A stretch of 5,427 nt of DNA from HRBIN30 sp964534275. GTDB taxonomy: Bacteria; Desulfobacterota; Binatia; HRBIN30. Both the position numbers and the translations under genes were made by a program. The notes beneath the pieces are model-generated. The model had not been told where the DNA came from, ran no database searches, and saw only the letters and a list, made by a program, of their open reading frames with translations. Location: positions 1 through 5,427 of the forward strand of contig CAZHQG010000077.1 of assembly GCA_964534275.1 (NCBI GenBank). Reading direction: 5' to 3'. Positions 1 through 5,427 of this stretch are shown here, piece after piece. Positions within the stretch are counted from its first letter, which is position 1; every line of letters begins with the position of its first letter.

Positions 1-214
1 GTTGCGCTCGGTAGTGCGCATTGCCCAGGTTGTACGCGAGCAGGCGCGAGTCGGGGTCGTCGGCCAAGGCTTGCCCTAACTCTTGAACGGCGGCGTCTGC
101 CTTGCCTTCGGAAAGCAGGCGAGCTGCCGCCCGGTTGGGCTCCTCTCGGAACGAGAGCCACCAGCTCGGTAAAAACAGCAGCGTGCCGCTAACGAGCCAC
201 TGCGAGAAGGTCAT
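1..214 (-). CDS. batC: BatC-type TPR protein (N-terminal part, cut by window edge)
   Basis: The first 71 codons of a gene that continues past the left edge. It starts at an ATG overlapping the batB stop as ATGA (211-214), with a good ribosome binding site GGAGG at 221-225 and a 6-base spacer. Residues 6-22 are a short hydrophobic segment (WLVSGTLLFLPSWWLSF), a likely membrane anchor or uncleaved signal. Two helices follow, NRAAARLLSEGKADAAVQEL and ALADDPDSRLL, leading into YNLGNAHYRA at 61-70. This YNLGNA signature is the hallmark of the TPR repeat in BatC proteins that follow BatB. The TPR domain would present a protein-binding surface on the outer face of the membrane next to the VWA proteins. 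Total length, the number of repeats and the C-terminus cannot be seen. Position and motif together make the call good despite the truncation. Confidence 0.85.
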   Translation of the reverse strand, partial: MTFSQWLVSGTLLFLPSWWLSFREEPNRAAARLLSEGKADAAVQELGQALADDPDSRLLAYNLGNAHYRAQ

Positions 215-1236
215 GCACGGCCTCCGTTGCCACGCGGGGAGTTCCGGCGTGCGCGCCAGCGCGGCTCGGCTACGACCAGCAGGAGGGCCGGAACCAGCAA
301 CCACAGGAACCGATGCTCGAGCTTCTTCTCCAGGGTGCTCTTGCGTTCGCGCTTGTCGAGCTTGGAGAGGTAGTCGTTGTACAGGGTTTCCAAGCCGAGC
401 TGCGTGGCACTGCCACGCACGTACACGGCTTGGGTCTTGTCGGCAATGTTCTTGAGCGTTTGCTCGTCGAGGCGCGACTTGACCACTTGCCCCCGCCGAT
501 CTTTGAGGTAGCCACTCCCGTCGCGATCGCCTGCCGGCACCAGTTCGCCTTCGGGAGAACCCACGCCCACCGTATACACACGCACGCCAGCTTCGGCAGC
601 GAGAGCAACCGCCTCGTCTACACCGCCTTCGTGGTCCTCGCCGTCGGTAATGAGCACGAGGGCCTTGTGCTTGCCCTCGCGCCCCTCGAAGGCGGAGAGC
701 CCCGTGCGCAAGGCGGCGGCGAGCGACGTTCCTCCACGAGGCACGATGCCAACCTCGACAGCACGAAGGCTCTCGAGAAATGCGCTGTAGTCCAACGTCA
801 GCGGGCACTGCGTGAACGCGGTGCCGGCAAAGGCCACGAGGGCGACGCGATCCCCGCGTAGCTTTTTCACGAGATCTTGGATTTCCAGCTTGGCGCGCTC
901 GAGACGGTTCGGCTTGACGTCGGTGGCTAACATGCTGCGCGAAGTATCCAGCGCGATCACGAGGTCGATGCCCTGGCCGCGAACTTCCTGCCAGCGAAAG
1001 CCCCACTGTGGCCCGGCTGCCGCGAGCACCAGCAGGGTTACGACGGTGGCAGGAATCGCCCACCACCAGCGCGAAGAGCGCCCTGCCATCTCGGGCGCGA
1101 ACTTTTGCCACAGGGGCAGGTCTGCATACGCGGCTTGCGCGGCGCGATGCCACCGCTCCGCGAACCAGAGGAAGGCCACGAGGGCCGGAACCAGAAGAAG
1201 CAAACTCAAGAGCATCGGCTTGTACCACACGATCAT
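211..1236 (-). CDS. batB: BatB-type VWA domain membrane protein
   Basis: A 341-residue paralogue of the preceding BatA-type protein with the same layout: membrane helices at about 8-25 and 59-75, a VWA domain at about 89-290, a C-terminal helix at about 310-323, and an arginine-rich tail. The MIDAS is complete: DTSRS at 97-101, T170 in RGGTS, and D198 in LITDG. A glycine- and aspartate-rich insertion (GDRDGSGYLKDRRGQ, 236-250) ahead of the last strand is typical of BatB. It shares TQCPLTLD with its neighbour at the same residue numbers, 142-149. Basic residues flank the cytoplasmic-side segments, so the VWA domain is again placed in the periplasm. The ATG at 1236 overlaps the upstream stop as ATGA and has only a weak GGG-type ribosome binding site, so translation is probably coupled. 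Its own stop overlaps the start of the next gene. BatB rather than BatA is assigned from second position ahead of the TPR gene. Confidence 0.92.
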   Translation of the reverse strand: MIVWYKPMLLSLLLLVPALVAFLWFAERWHRAAQAAYADLPLWQKFAPEMAGRSSRWWWAIPATVVTLLVLAAAGPQWGFRWQEVRGQGIDLVIALDTSRSMLATDVKPNRLERAKLEIQDLVKKLRGDRVALVAFAGTAFTQCPLTLDYSAFLESLRAVEVGIVPRGGTSLAAALRTGLSAFEGREGKHKALVLITDGEDHEGGVDEAVALAAEAGVRVYTVGVGSPEGELVPAGDRDGSGYLKDRRGQVVKSRLDEQTLKNIADKTQAVYVRGSATQLGLETLYNDYLSKLDKRERKSTLEKKLEHRFLWLLVPALLLVVAEPRWRARRNSPRGNGGRA

Positions 1237-2225
1237 GGCAACACCCGTAACCACGTGCGGCGCAACACGCATTCGCCGCCGTAAAGCCCCAGCGCCAACA
1301 GGAGCAGCCACGGATAGGCTTCCTCGTAGGCAAAGTACCGCGGCGCCTCGAATTCGGTGCGTTCCAGGCGGTCGATTTGTGCGTACACCTTGCGCAAGCT
1401 TTCGGTATCCGTAGCGCGGAAGTACTGTCCGCCGGTGAGCTGGGCGATTTCCCGCAAGCTGGCCTCGTCGATATCCACGGGCACAGGCCGATACACACGG
1501 TTGCCGAACACGTCGCGTGCAGGGTAGGGGGCAAGCCCTCGCGTGCCAGCACCCACCGTGTACACGCGAATCCCCAACTTGGCGATCGCCTCGGCTGCAG
1601 TTTTCGGCGATACCTTGCCGGCGTTGTTTTGGCCGTCGGTGAGCAGCACGATCACCTTGCTCTTGGCGTCCGACGCTTCCAAACGCGCTGCTGCCGTTGC
1701 CAGCGCCGAACCGATCGCGGTTCCGTCTTCGATCATGCCAACTTCGGCCCGCTCCAGGTTTTGCAAAAGCCAGCCGTGGTCGAGCGTGAGCGGGCACTGC
1801 GTGTACGGCCGTGCAGCGAACAACACGAGGCCGATGCGGTCGTGCACACGCCGAGCCACGAACTCCCGCACCACGGCTTTCACCGCTTCGAGGCGGTTCG
1901 TCCGGTCGCCATTGGGCTTGGTGAAATCCTCCGCGAGCATGCTGCCAGAAATGTCGACTGCCAGCACGATGTCGATTCCTTCGCTGCGAATTTCTCCTTC
2001 TTCCGTGCCGTATTGCGGTCGGCTCGCGGCAACGACGAGCAGGGCCACGCAACCGGCGCGCAGTGCGGTGGCGAGCCACTGCCAGCGGGCGCGCCCTTTC
2101 GGGTTGTCCGGTAGCAGTTGAAAGAACGGCAGCGGCACGCTCGGGGAAGTCCTCGGCCGCCACCACCACATAAGGAGCGGCAGAAGCAAAAGCCCGAGGA
2201 GAAACCAGGGATGCTCAAGCCGCAT
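1233..2225 (-). CDS. batA: BatA-type VWA domain membrane protein
   Basis: A 330-residue inner-membrane protein with the BatA N-terminal module: membrane helix at about 6-22 (PWFLLGLLLLPLLMWWW), a basic linker, and a second helix at about 55-67. A VWA domain follows, about 84-285, with a complete MIDAS metal site: DISGS at 91-95, T169 in EDGTAIG, and D197 in LLTDG. A third membrane helix lies at about 304-320, with a short arginine-containing tail. The basic linker and basic tail suggest both are cytoplasmic, leaving the VWA domain in the periplasm. VWA domains of this type bind partners through a metal ion and are presumed MoxR clients. The ATG at 2225 overlaps the preceding stop by 11 bases; CGGGGG (2231-2236) five bases upstream is a modest ribosome binding site. 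The ATGA overlap at its 3' end leads into a paralogue. The symbol follows the usual Bat naming; the aerotolerance phenotype behind that name should not be assumed here. Confidence 0.93.
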   Translation of the reverse strand: MRLEHPWFLLGLLLLPLLMWWWRPRTSPSVPLPFFQLLPDNPKGRARWQWLATALRAGCVALLVVAASRPQYGTEEGEIRSEGIDIVLAVDISGSMLAEDFTKPNGDRTNRLEAVKAVVREFVARRVHDRIGLVLFAARPYTQCPLTLDHGWLLQNLERAEVGMIEDGTAIGSALATAAARLEASDAKSKVIVLLTDGQNNAGKVSPKTAAEAIAKLGIRVYTVGAGTRGLAPYPARDVFGNRVYRPVPVDIDEASLREIAQLTGGQYFRATDTESLRKVYAQIDRLERTEFEAPRYFAYEEAYPWLLLLALGLYGGECVLRRTWLRVLP

Positions 2226-3240
2226 GGCTACCCCCGAGCCCGGCGCCAGCAACGAGCCGCGTTTCTTCGACGAAGCGGCGGGCGCTGCGATAGGCGGCTT
2301 CGGCGTCGTCAAGACTTGGCAAGGCACGGGCGAACTTGACGAGATCGGCTTGCTGCAAGAACTCGGCAAGCAAATTGCGGTGCGTGGGCGTGAGGCGCGT
2401 GTCGTTCCCCGCGGCGGCGAGAAACTCCTCGGTCGTCATCTCTGGCGCATGGATGCCAAAGCGCGCTTCGATGTAAGCGCGCACGATCGCACTGAGTTCC
2501 ACGTAGTACGGTTGCCACCAATCGTCGTGTCCCGCGCGCTGCGCACGCAGCCGATCGAGCGCCCGCAAGGCTACTTCTTCGGGTGGTGGCGGAGGAACGA
2601 CATACGGCTGCCTGGGGCGGTTGAGCACGAACCACAGCCCCACGGCAATCGCGAGCAAGGTCGCAAGGGAAAGCGCGCCCAAGTACAGCGGACGCGGGTC
2701 GAACGGTGGCGACGCCAGTGGCTTGATGTCGTGGATGTCGGCGGTCGTCTCGCCTTTCGGCAGCAAGCTTCGCACTTCGATCGTGACCTCGTTGCCGGTT
2801 GCCTCGCCGCGTTCCTCCCCGCGCCGGTACTGTACCGTCGGCGCGGGCAACACGTAGCGACCCGTCGCGAACGTGGTGAGGGTGTACCACGCACCCACCC
2901 GTGCACGCGTACCTCCGGTGGGCGGTGGCAGCGATCCGAAATCGATGATTTCGAAGGCGCCGATCCGTTCTGCCAGCACGGGCATGGTGAGCTCGACCCC
3001 AGCGGGGGCCTCGACTTCGATTGTGTACCGAATGCGATCGCCAATGGTGGCCTCGGTTGGTTCGGCGTGCGCACGGACCACGACACCCGACTCGCTCGTT
3101 GCCGTTTGCGGGCTGGCCGTGATCGTGGGTGCGGAGGGCGAGCGTTCCTCTTGTTGCCCACGCGCACCCCCGAGCGCGGTGAACACGACCACGAAGAGCA
3201 GCGAACCTCCAGCCAGGACCAAACGCAGCCTCGGGTTCAT
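2215..3240 (-). CDS. BatD/DUF4381-like membrane-anchored protein
   Basis: A 341-residue envelope protein in two halves. Residues 1-28 are a signal peptide (RLR, then a hydrophobic core GGSLLFVVVFTALGG, likely cut after ARG). Residues about 50-158 look like a beta-sandwich domain of the BatD type, with PTEATIGDRIRYTIEVEAP and a terminal EVTIEVRSLL strand. A membrane helix follows at about 185-206 (LYLGALSLATLLAIAVGLWFV), then a proline run at 216-220 and a helical cytoplasmic domain, 222-330. That domain includes YYVELSAIVRAYIEARFGI and EFLQQADLVKFAR, which resembles the DUF4381 family found in MoxR/VWA operons. No catalytic motif is seen, so a scaffold or assembly role is the reasonable inference. 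The ATG at 3240 overlaps the DUF58 stop as ATGA and has GGGAG (3249-3253) with an 8-base spacer. The TGA stop lies inside the next gene. The two-part architecture is my reading; the family name is less certain than for its neighbours. Confidence 0.85.
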   Translation of the reverse strand: MNPRLRLVLAGGSLLFVVVFTALGGARGQQEERSPSAPTITASPQTATSESGVVVRAHAEPTEATIGDRIRYTIEVEAPAGVELTMPVLAERIGAFEIIDFGSLPPPTGGTRARVGAWYTLTTFATGRYVLPAPTVQYRRGEERGEATGNEVTIEVRSLLPKGETTADIHDIKPLASPPFDPRPLYLGALSLATLLAIAVGLWFVLNRPRQPYVVPPPPPEEVALRALDRLRAQRAGHDDWWQPYYVELSAIVRAYIEARFGIHAPEMTTEEFLAAAGNDTRLTPTHRNLLAEFLQQADLVKFARALPSLDDAEAAYRSARRFVEETRLVAGAGLGGSHAA

Positions 3241-4112
3241 CGGCGCTTCTCCCGAGTGCGAAAAAACCGCACCAGTTCGGGCGCATACGGTCTGTCGGTC
3301 CGAACGACCACGGTGTCGATATCGCACGCGCGCAGCCGCCGAAGTCGTTCCTCTGCGAATGCACGCGCGCGTTCGGCAAACGTACGGCGCACTGCGGGGT
3401 GGGACGTGTCGACCAACACCTGGCGCCCGCTTTCCGGGTCGGCAAGGCGCAACAGCCCCACAGCGGGAAGCTCGAAGTCGCGCGGATCGTCCAGCACGAT
3501 GGCAATGATGTCGTGCCGTTGGCGCGCAAGCTCCAAAGCCGCAAATCCGTTGGGGTCGAGAAAGTCGGATAACACGAACACGACCGACCGCCGCTTGTGC
3601 ACATGAACGAGATGCTCCATGGCCGCGGCGATGTTGGTCGCGCTGCCTCGAGGCAAGTGGGAGAGCACGTCGCGCACCACCCGCAGCACATGCCGCGTGC
3701 CCTTTTTGGGCGGCAACGAGTGTTCCACGCGATCGGTAAACAACACGAGACCGACCTTGTCGTTGTTGCGGATTGCCGCAAACGCGAGCAACGCTGCCAG
3801 CTCCGCAGCCAGTTCGCTCTTCAGTTGCCGCACGGTGCCAAAACGGGTCGAACGGCTGGCATCGACGACCAGCATGACCGTAAGCTCCCGCTCCTCTACG
3901 TAGCGGCGCACGTGCAACGAGCCGGTGCGTGCGGTCACGTTCCAGTCGATCGTGCGCACGTCGTCTCCGCTCACGTACGGCCGGACTTCCGCAAACTCGA
4001 TCCCCCGCCCTTTGAACACACTGTGGTAGGCACCGGCAAAAAAATCGCTGACGAGATGGCCGGTGTGGATTTGAATCTTGCGAATTGTTTTGAGCTGCTC
4101 GGTCGTGAGCAT
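3237..4112 (-). CDS. DUF58 domain protein, VWA-like, short soluble form
   Basis: A 291-residue DUF58 protein. The DUF58 signature is clear: VFKGRGIEFAEVRPY (32-46), then SGDDVRTIDWNVTARTG (48-64) and the VRRYVEERE stretch (68-76). It is followed by a VWA-like fold with a DxSxS metal-site motif (DASRS, 84-88), GSATN with T159, and LSDFLDP with D183, so the metal site looks intact. No signal peptide or membrane segment is visible; this is the short cytoplasmic form rather than the roughly 400-residue form with N-terminal membrane helices. In such operons it is regarded as a partner of the MoxR ATPase, though its biochemical role is not established. The ATG at 4112 matches the usual N-terminus (LTTEQLKTIRKIQI), but no Shine-Dalgarno is visible before it. 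In-frame TTG codons lie 3 and 7 codons upstream. The stop overlaps the next start as ATGA. Confidence 0.94.
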   Translation of the reverse strand: MLTTEQLKTIRKIQIHTGHLVSDFFAGAYHSVFKGRGIEFAEVRPYVSGDDVRTIDWNVTARTGSLHVRRYVEERELTVMLVVDASRSTRFGTVRQLKSELAAELAALLAFAAIRNNDKVGLVLFTDRVEHSLPPKKGTRHVLRVVRDVLSHLPRGSATNIAAAMEHLVHVHKRRSVVFVLSDFLDPNGFAALELARQRHDIIAIVLDDPRDFELPAVGLLRLADPESGRQVLVDTSHPAVRRTFAERARAFAEERLRRLRACDIDTVVVRTDRPYAPELVRFFRTREKRR

Positions 4113-4154
4113 GGCCGACAACGCGGAGTCCAAGGGCTCGAGAAGAAAACGGTG

Positions 4155-4173
4155 GCGCCACGGACAGTGGCGC
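4155..4173 (-). promoter_or_regulatory. Hairpin in the moxR-DUF58 gap, possible attenuator
   Basis: On the minus strand GCGCCAC, a 5-base loop TGTCC, then GTGGCGC form a perfect 7-bp, very GC-rich stem. It starts one base after the moxR TAA (4175-4177). Four bases (CACC) and a G follow the stem, then TTTTCTTCT at 4141-4149. This resembles a weak intrinsic terminator or an mRNA-stabilising hairpin at the 3' end of moxR. The U-run is interrupted and offset from the stem, so full termination is unlikely; partial attenuation or transcript processing fits better. The downstream arm also sits inside a perfect 10-bp palindrome GTGGCGCCAC (4152-4161), giving an alternative pairing. Confidence 0.5.
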
Positions 4174-4174
4174 G

Positions 4175-5164
4175 TTACGGCACGGGCACGCCGTCGAGCA
4201 CCCGCTGCACCACGATGTCCGAGGTGATGTCTTCGGCTTCCGCCTCGTACGACACGATCACACGGTGGCGCAAAACGTCCGGCGCGATCGACTTCACGTC
4301 TTGCGGCGTGACATACCCGCGCCCTTGCAGCAGCGCGTGCGCTTTGGCGGCGAGCGTCAAGTACAGCGTGGCCCGTGGCGATGCGCCGTACTGGATCCAG
4401 CGCTGCAAGTCGAGCCGGTAACTTTGCGGGTCGCGCGTGGCAAACACCAAGTCGACAATGTAGTCCTTGATTTTGTCGTCGATGTACACCTGGTCCACGA
4501 CCTGCCGCAGCCGCACGATGTCTGCGGTGGTGAGCACCGGGGTCGGCTCGGGTGGCGGCAGGGTGGAAGCCATGCGATCGAGAATTTGCCGTTCTTCCGC
4601 TCTGCTGGGGTAGGGAACGCTGAGCTTGAGCATGAAGCGGTCGACTTGCGCTTCTGGTAACGGATACGTTCCTTCCTGCTCGATGGGGTTTTGGGTCGCA
4701 AGTACCAAGAACGGGTCGGGCAACGTGTGCGTTTCCTCCCCGATGGTCACCTGCCGTTCCTGCATGGCTTCGAGCAAGGCGCTTTGCACCTTGGCGGGTG
4801 CGCGATTGATCTCGTCGGCCAGCACGAGGTGCGCAAAAATGGGGCCTTTCTTCGTCACGAAGGTCCCGTTCTGGGGCTGGTAGACCAGCGTGCCGATGAG
4901 GTCGGCCGGCAACAGGTCGGGGGTGAACTGGATCCGCTGGAAGCTGGCGTCGATGGTGCGCGCGAGCGTTTTGACCGACAATGTTTTCGCCAGCCCCGGC
5001 ACACCTTCCAACAGCACATGGCCGTTGGCAAGCAAGCCAATGAGGAGCCGGTCGATCAGATAGCGCTGGCCCACGATCACCCGCCCGACCTCTTCGCGCA
5101 CACGCAAGAGCTGCGCGGCTTCCTGCCGCACTCGCTCGTGCAAAAGGCTCGTTCCTGCTTCCAT
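4175..5164 (-). CDS. MoxR-family AAA+ ATPase
   Basis: A 329-residue cytoplasmic AAA+ ATPase of the MoxR family, a normal full length. Motifs seen in order: Walker A GVPGLAKT at residues 54-61, Walker B LVLADE at 113-118 followed by INRAPAK, sensor 1 ATQNP at 156-160, the MoxR-typical EAQVDRF at 171-177, and sensor 2 GASPRA at 260-265. The C-terminal helical lid, residues about 250-325, contains the family's VTPQDVKSIAPDVLRHR segment. All residues expected for ATP binding and hydrolysis are present. MoxR proteins are thought to act as chaperone-like remodelers of VWA partners. It is first in this operon, directly ahead of a DUF58 gene and two VWA genes, so these are the likely clients. The ATG at 5164 is chosen because homology begins there and AAAGGAGG lies 11 bases upstream. 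The frame stays open 64 codons further to an ATG at 5356, but that extension does not resemble MoxR. The stop is TAA. The family call is very secure; the physiological role is inferred. Confidence 0.97.
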   Translation of the reverse strand: MEAGTSLLHERVRQEAAQLLRVREEVGRVIVGQRYLIDRLLIGLLANGHVLLEGVPGLAKTLSVKTLARTIDASFQRIQFTPDLLPADLIGTLVYQPQNGTFVTKKGPIFAHLVLADEINRAPAKVQSALLEAMQERQVTIGEETHTLPDPFLVLATQNPIEQEGTYPLPEAQVDRFMLKLSVPYPSRAEERQILDRMASTLPPPEPTPVLTTADIVRLRQVVDQVYIDDKIKDYIVDLVFATRDPQSYRLDLQRWIQYGASPRATLYLTLAAKAHALLQGRGYVTPQDVKSIAPDVLRHRVIVSYEAEAEDITSDIVVQRVLDGVPVP

Positions 5165-5175
5165 CCTGCCGGGAT

Positions 5176-5183
5176 CCTCCTTT
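5176..5183 (-). promoter_or_regulatory. Shine-Dalgarno sequence of moxR
   Basis: On the minus strand these bases read AAAGGAGG, an almost ideal match to the anti-Shine-Dalgarno sequence. It ends 11 bases before the ATG at 5164, slightly longer than usual. It is the strongest ribosome binding site in the window and is the main argument for starting moxR at 5164 rather than at an upstream in-frame ATG. Confidence 0.85.
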
Positions 5184-5263
5184 GTTGTCGTTTCCCTGAT
5201 TTTCGTAACCGGGTTGCCGGCAAAAACACGCTGACAGACGTTTCCGGCGCCGCATTGCTTCAC

Positions 5264-5279
5264 CTCGGCGATGGCCGAG
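5264..5279. repeat. Small inverted repeat (hairpin) upstream of moxR
   Basis: CTCGGC, a 4-base loop, then GCCGAG: a perfect 6-bp stem, extendable by one G-U pair. It lies about 100 bases upstream of the moxR start. No U-tract follows on either strand, so it is not an intrinsic terminator. It could be a leader hairpin or an operator half-site pair, but a 6-bp stem in GC-rich DNA can also arise by chance. Confidence 0.4.
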
Positions 5280-5299
5280 ATGCCACACGGAGCGAACGA

Positions 5300-5427
5300 A
5301 TGCGGGCTTTTATTCGCCCCGGCGCGGAGCCGCAAGGAGCCGATCCGTGCGGCCATTGCAGCAACGGTTTGCCGACGCGGGCCGCCGAGGCGCGGCGTGC
5401 GGCTGCAGCGGCACCCAGGGCACGGCA
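5300..5427 (+). CDS. Possible start of a divergent gene (partial, weak)
   Basis: An ATG at 5300 on the plus strand has GGAG at 5289-5292, with a 7-base spacer, and opens a frame of 42 codons that runs off the right edge without a stop. The translation begins MRAFIRPGAEPQGADPCGHC, containing one CxxC pair, and then becomes arginine- and alanine-rich. I do not recognise it. Arg/Ala-rich readings are typical of non-coding frames in GC-rich DNA, and a second plus frame from 5271 is also open to the edge. The only support is the spaced ribosome-binding-site-like sequence and the plausible divergent arrangement opposite an operon start. Treat as a possibility only. Confidence 0.15.
   Translation, partial: MRAFIRPGAEPQGADPCGHCSNGLPTRAAEARRAAAAAPRAR

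Larger units (their letters stand above)
5165..5427. other. Upstream region of the operon, no assigned gene
   Basis: These 263 bases precede moxR and should hold the operon promoter unless an upstream gene reads in. The part nearest moxR (about 5176-5235) is visibly richer in A and T than the coding DNA, as expected of a leader. I see no convincing sigma-70 promoter. The best candidate on the minus strand is TTGCGG (5331-5336), 16 bases, then ATAAAA, and both boxes are poor. All three minus frames are open inward from the right edge (one stops at a TGA at 5260-5262, one at a TAA near 5311), so the tail of an upstream co-directional gene cannot be excluded. None of these translations is recognisable. 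Confidence 0.5.

Noticed and set aside
1377..2114. A 245-codon plus-strand open frame opposite batA
   Set aside because: It lies wholly antisense to a complete VWA gene with intact motifs, and the translation has no family resemblance.
2224..3606. A 460-codon open frame on the plus strand opposite the BatD/DUF4381-like and DUF58 genes
   Set aside because: It is antisense to two confidently identified genes, and its translation is Arg/Gly-rich with no recognisable domain. It reflects GC-rich codon bias leaving the opposite frames open.
4113..5288. An upstream in-frame extension of the DUF58 gene across moxR
   Set aside because: It overlaps moxR in another frame, has Arg/Ala-rich composition, and the DUF58 homology starts at the ATG at 4112.
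5295..5320. GGGC / GCCC pair around TTTTATTC as a possible terminator upstream of the operon
   Set aside because: The stem is only 4 bp and there is no U-tract after it on either strand, so it is not a credible terminator.
5165..5356. A 64-codon N-terminal extension of moxR starting at an ATG at 5356
   Set aside because: The extension is unlike any MoxR N-terminus, and an excellent Shine-Dalgarno lies inside it just before the 5164 ATG, where homology begins.
1..5427. A mobile element, CRISPR array, tRNA/rRNA or defence system
   Set aside because: Nearly all of the window is explained by the MoxR/VWA operon. I saw no transposase, spaced direct repeats, RNA-gene signatures or effector domains. 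MoxR-VWA modules occur in some defence-related contexts, but no nuclease or toxin partner is present here.

Overview
The window holds most of one operon, read entirely on the minus strand: a MoxR AAA+ ATPase / von Willebrand factor A (VWA) cluster of the kind called a Bat (aerotolerance-type) operon. In transcription order it reads: moxR ATPase (5164-4175), a short soluble DUF58 protein (4112-3237), a secreted and membrane-anchored BatD/DUF4381-like protein (3240-2215), a BatA-type VWA membrane protein (2225-1233), a BatB-type VWA membrane protein (1236-211), and the first 71 codons of a BatC-type TPR protein (214 to beyond the left edge). The DNA is clearly GC-rich. The signal peptide, membrane anchors and gene order fit a GC-rich Gram-negative bacterium such as a deltaproteobacterium-like, Acidobacteria-like or Binatota-like lineage. 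That placement is an impression, not a demonstrated assignment.

Layout: 5165-5427 is the region upstream of moxR. It holds an excellent ribosome binding site that fixes the moxR start, a small perfect hairpin, and possibly the first codons of a divergent gene (weakly supported). From the DUF58 gene onward every junction overlaps: three are ATGA stop/start overlaps (3237-3240, 1233-1236, 211-214) and one is an 11-base overlap (2215-2225). The only spaced junction is the 62-base gap between moxR and the DUF58 gene. That gap contains a perfect 7-bp hairpin starting one base after the moxR stop, followed by a short imperfect U-rich run.

How the genes probably work together (family knowledge plus inference): MoxR ATPases act as chaperone-like remodelling enzymes for VWA partner proteins. 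The DUF58 protein has its own VWA-like metal-site motif and would be the cytoplasmic adaptor. The two VWA proteins each have two N-terminal and one C-terminal membrane segments, and the charge distribution places their VWA domains in the periplasm. The BatD-like and TPR proteins would complete an envelope complex. The substrate is not known and cannot be read from this sequence. I see no mobile element, CRISPR array, tRNA or rRNA, and no evidence of a wholly new system. The most unusual items are regulatory (the moxR/DUF58 gap hairpin) and architectural (the BatD/DUF4381-type fusion).
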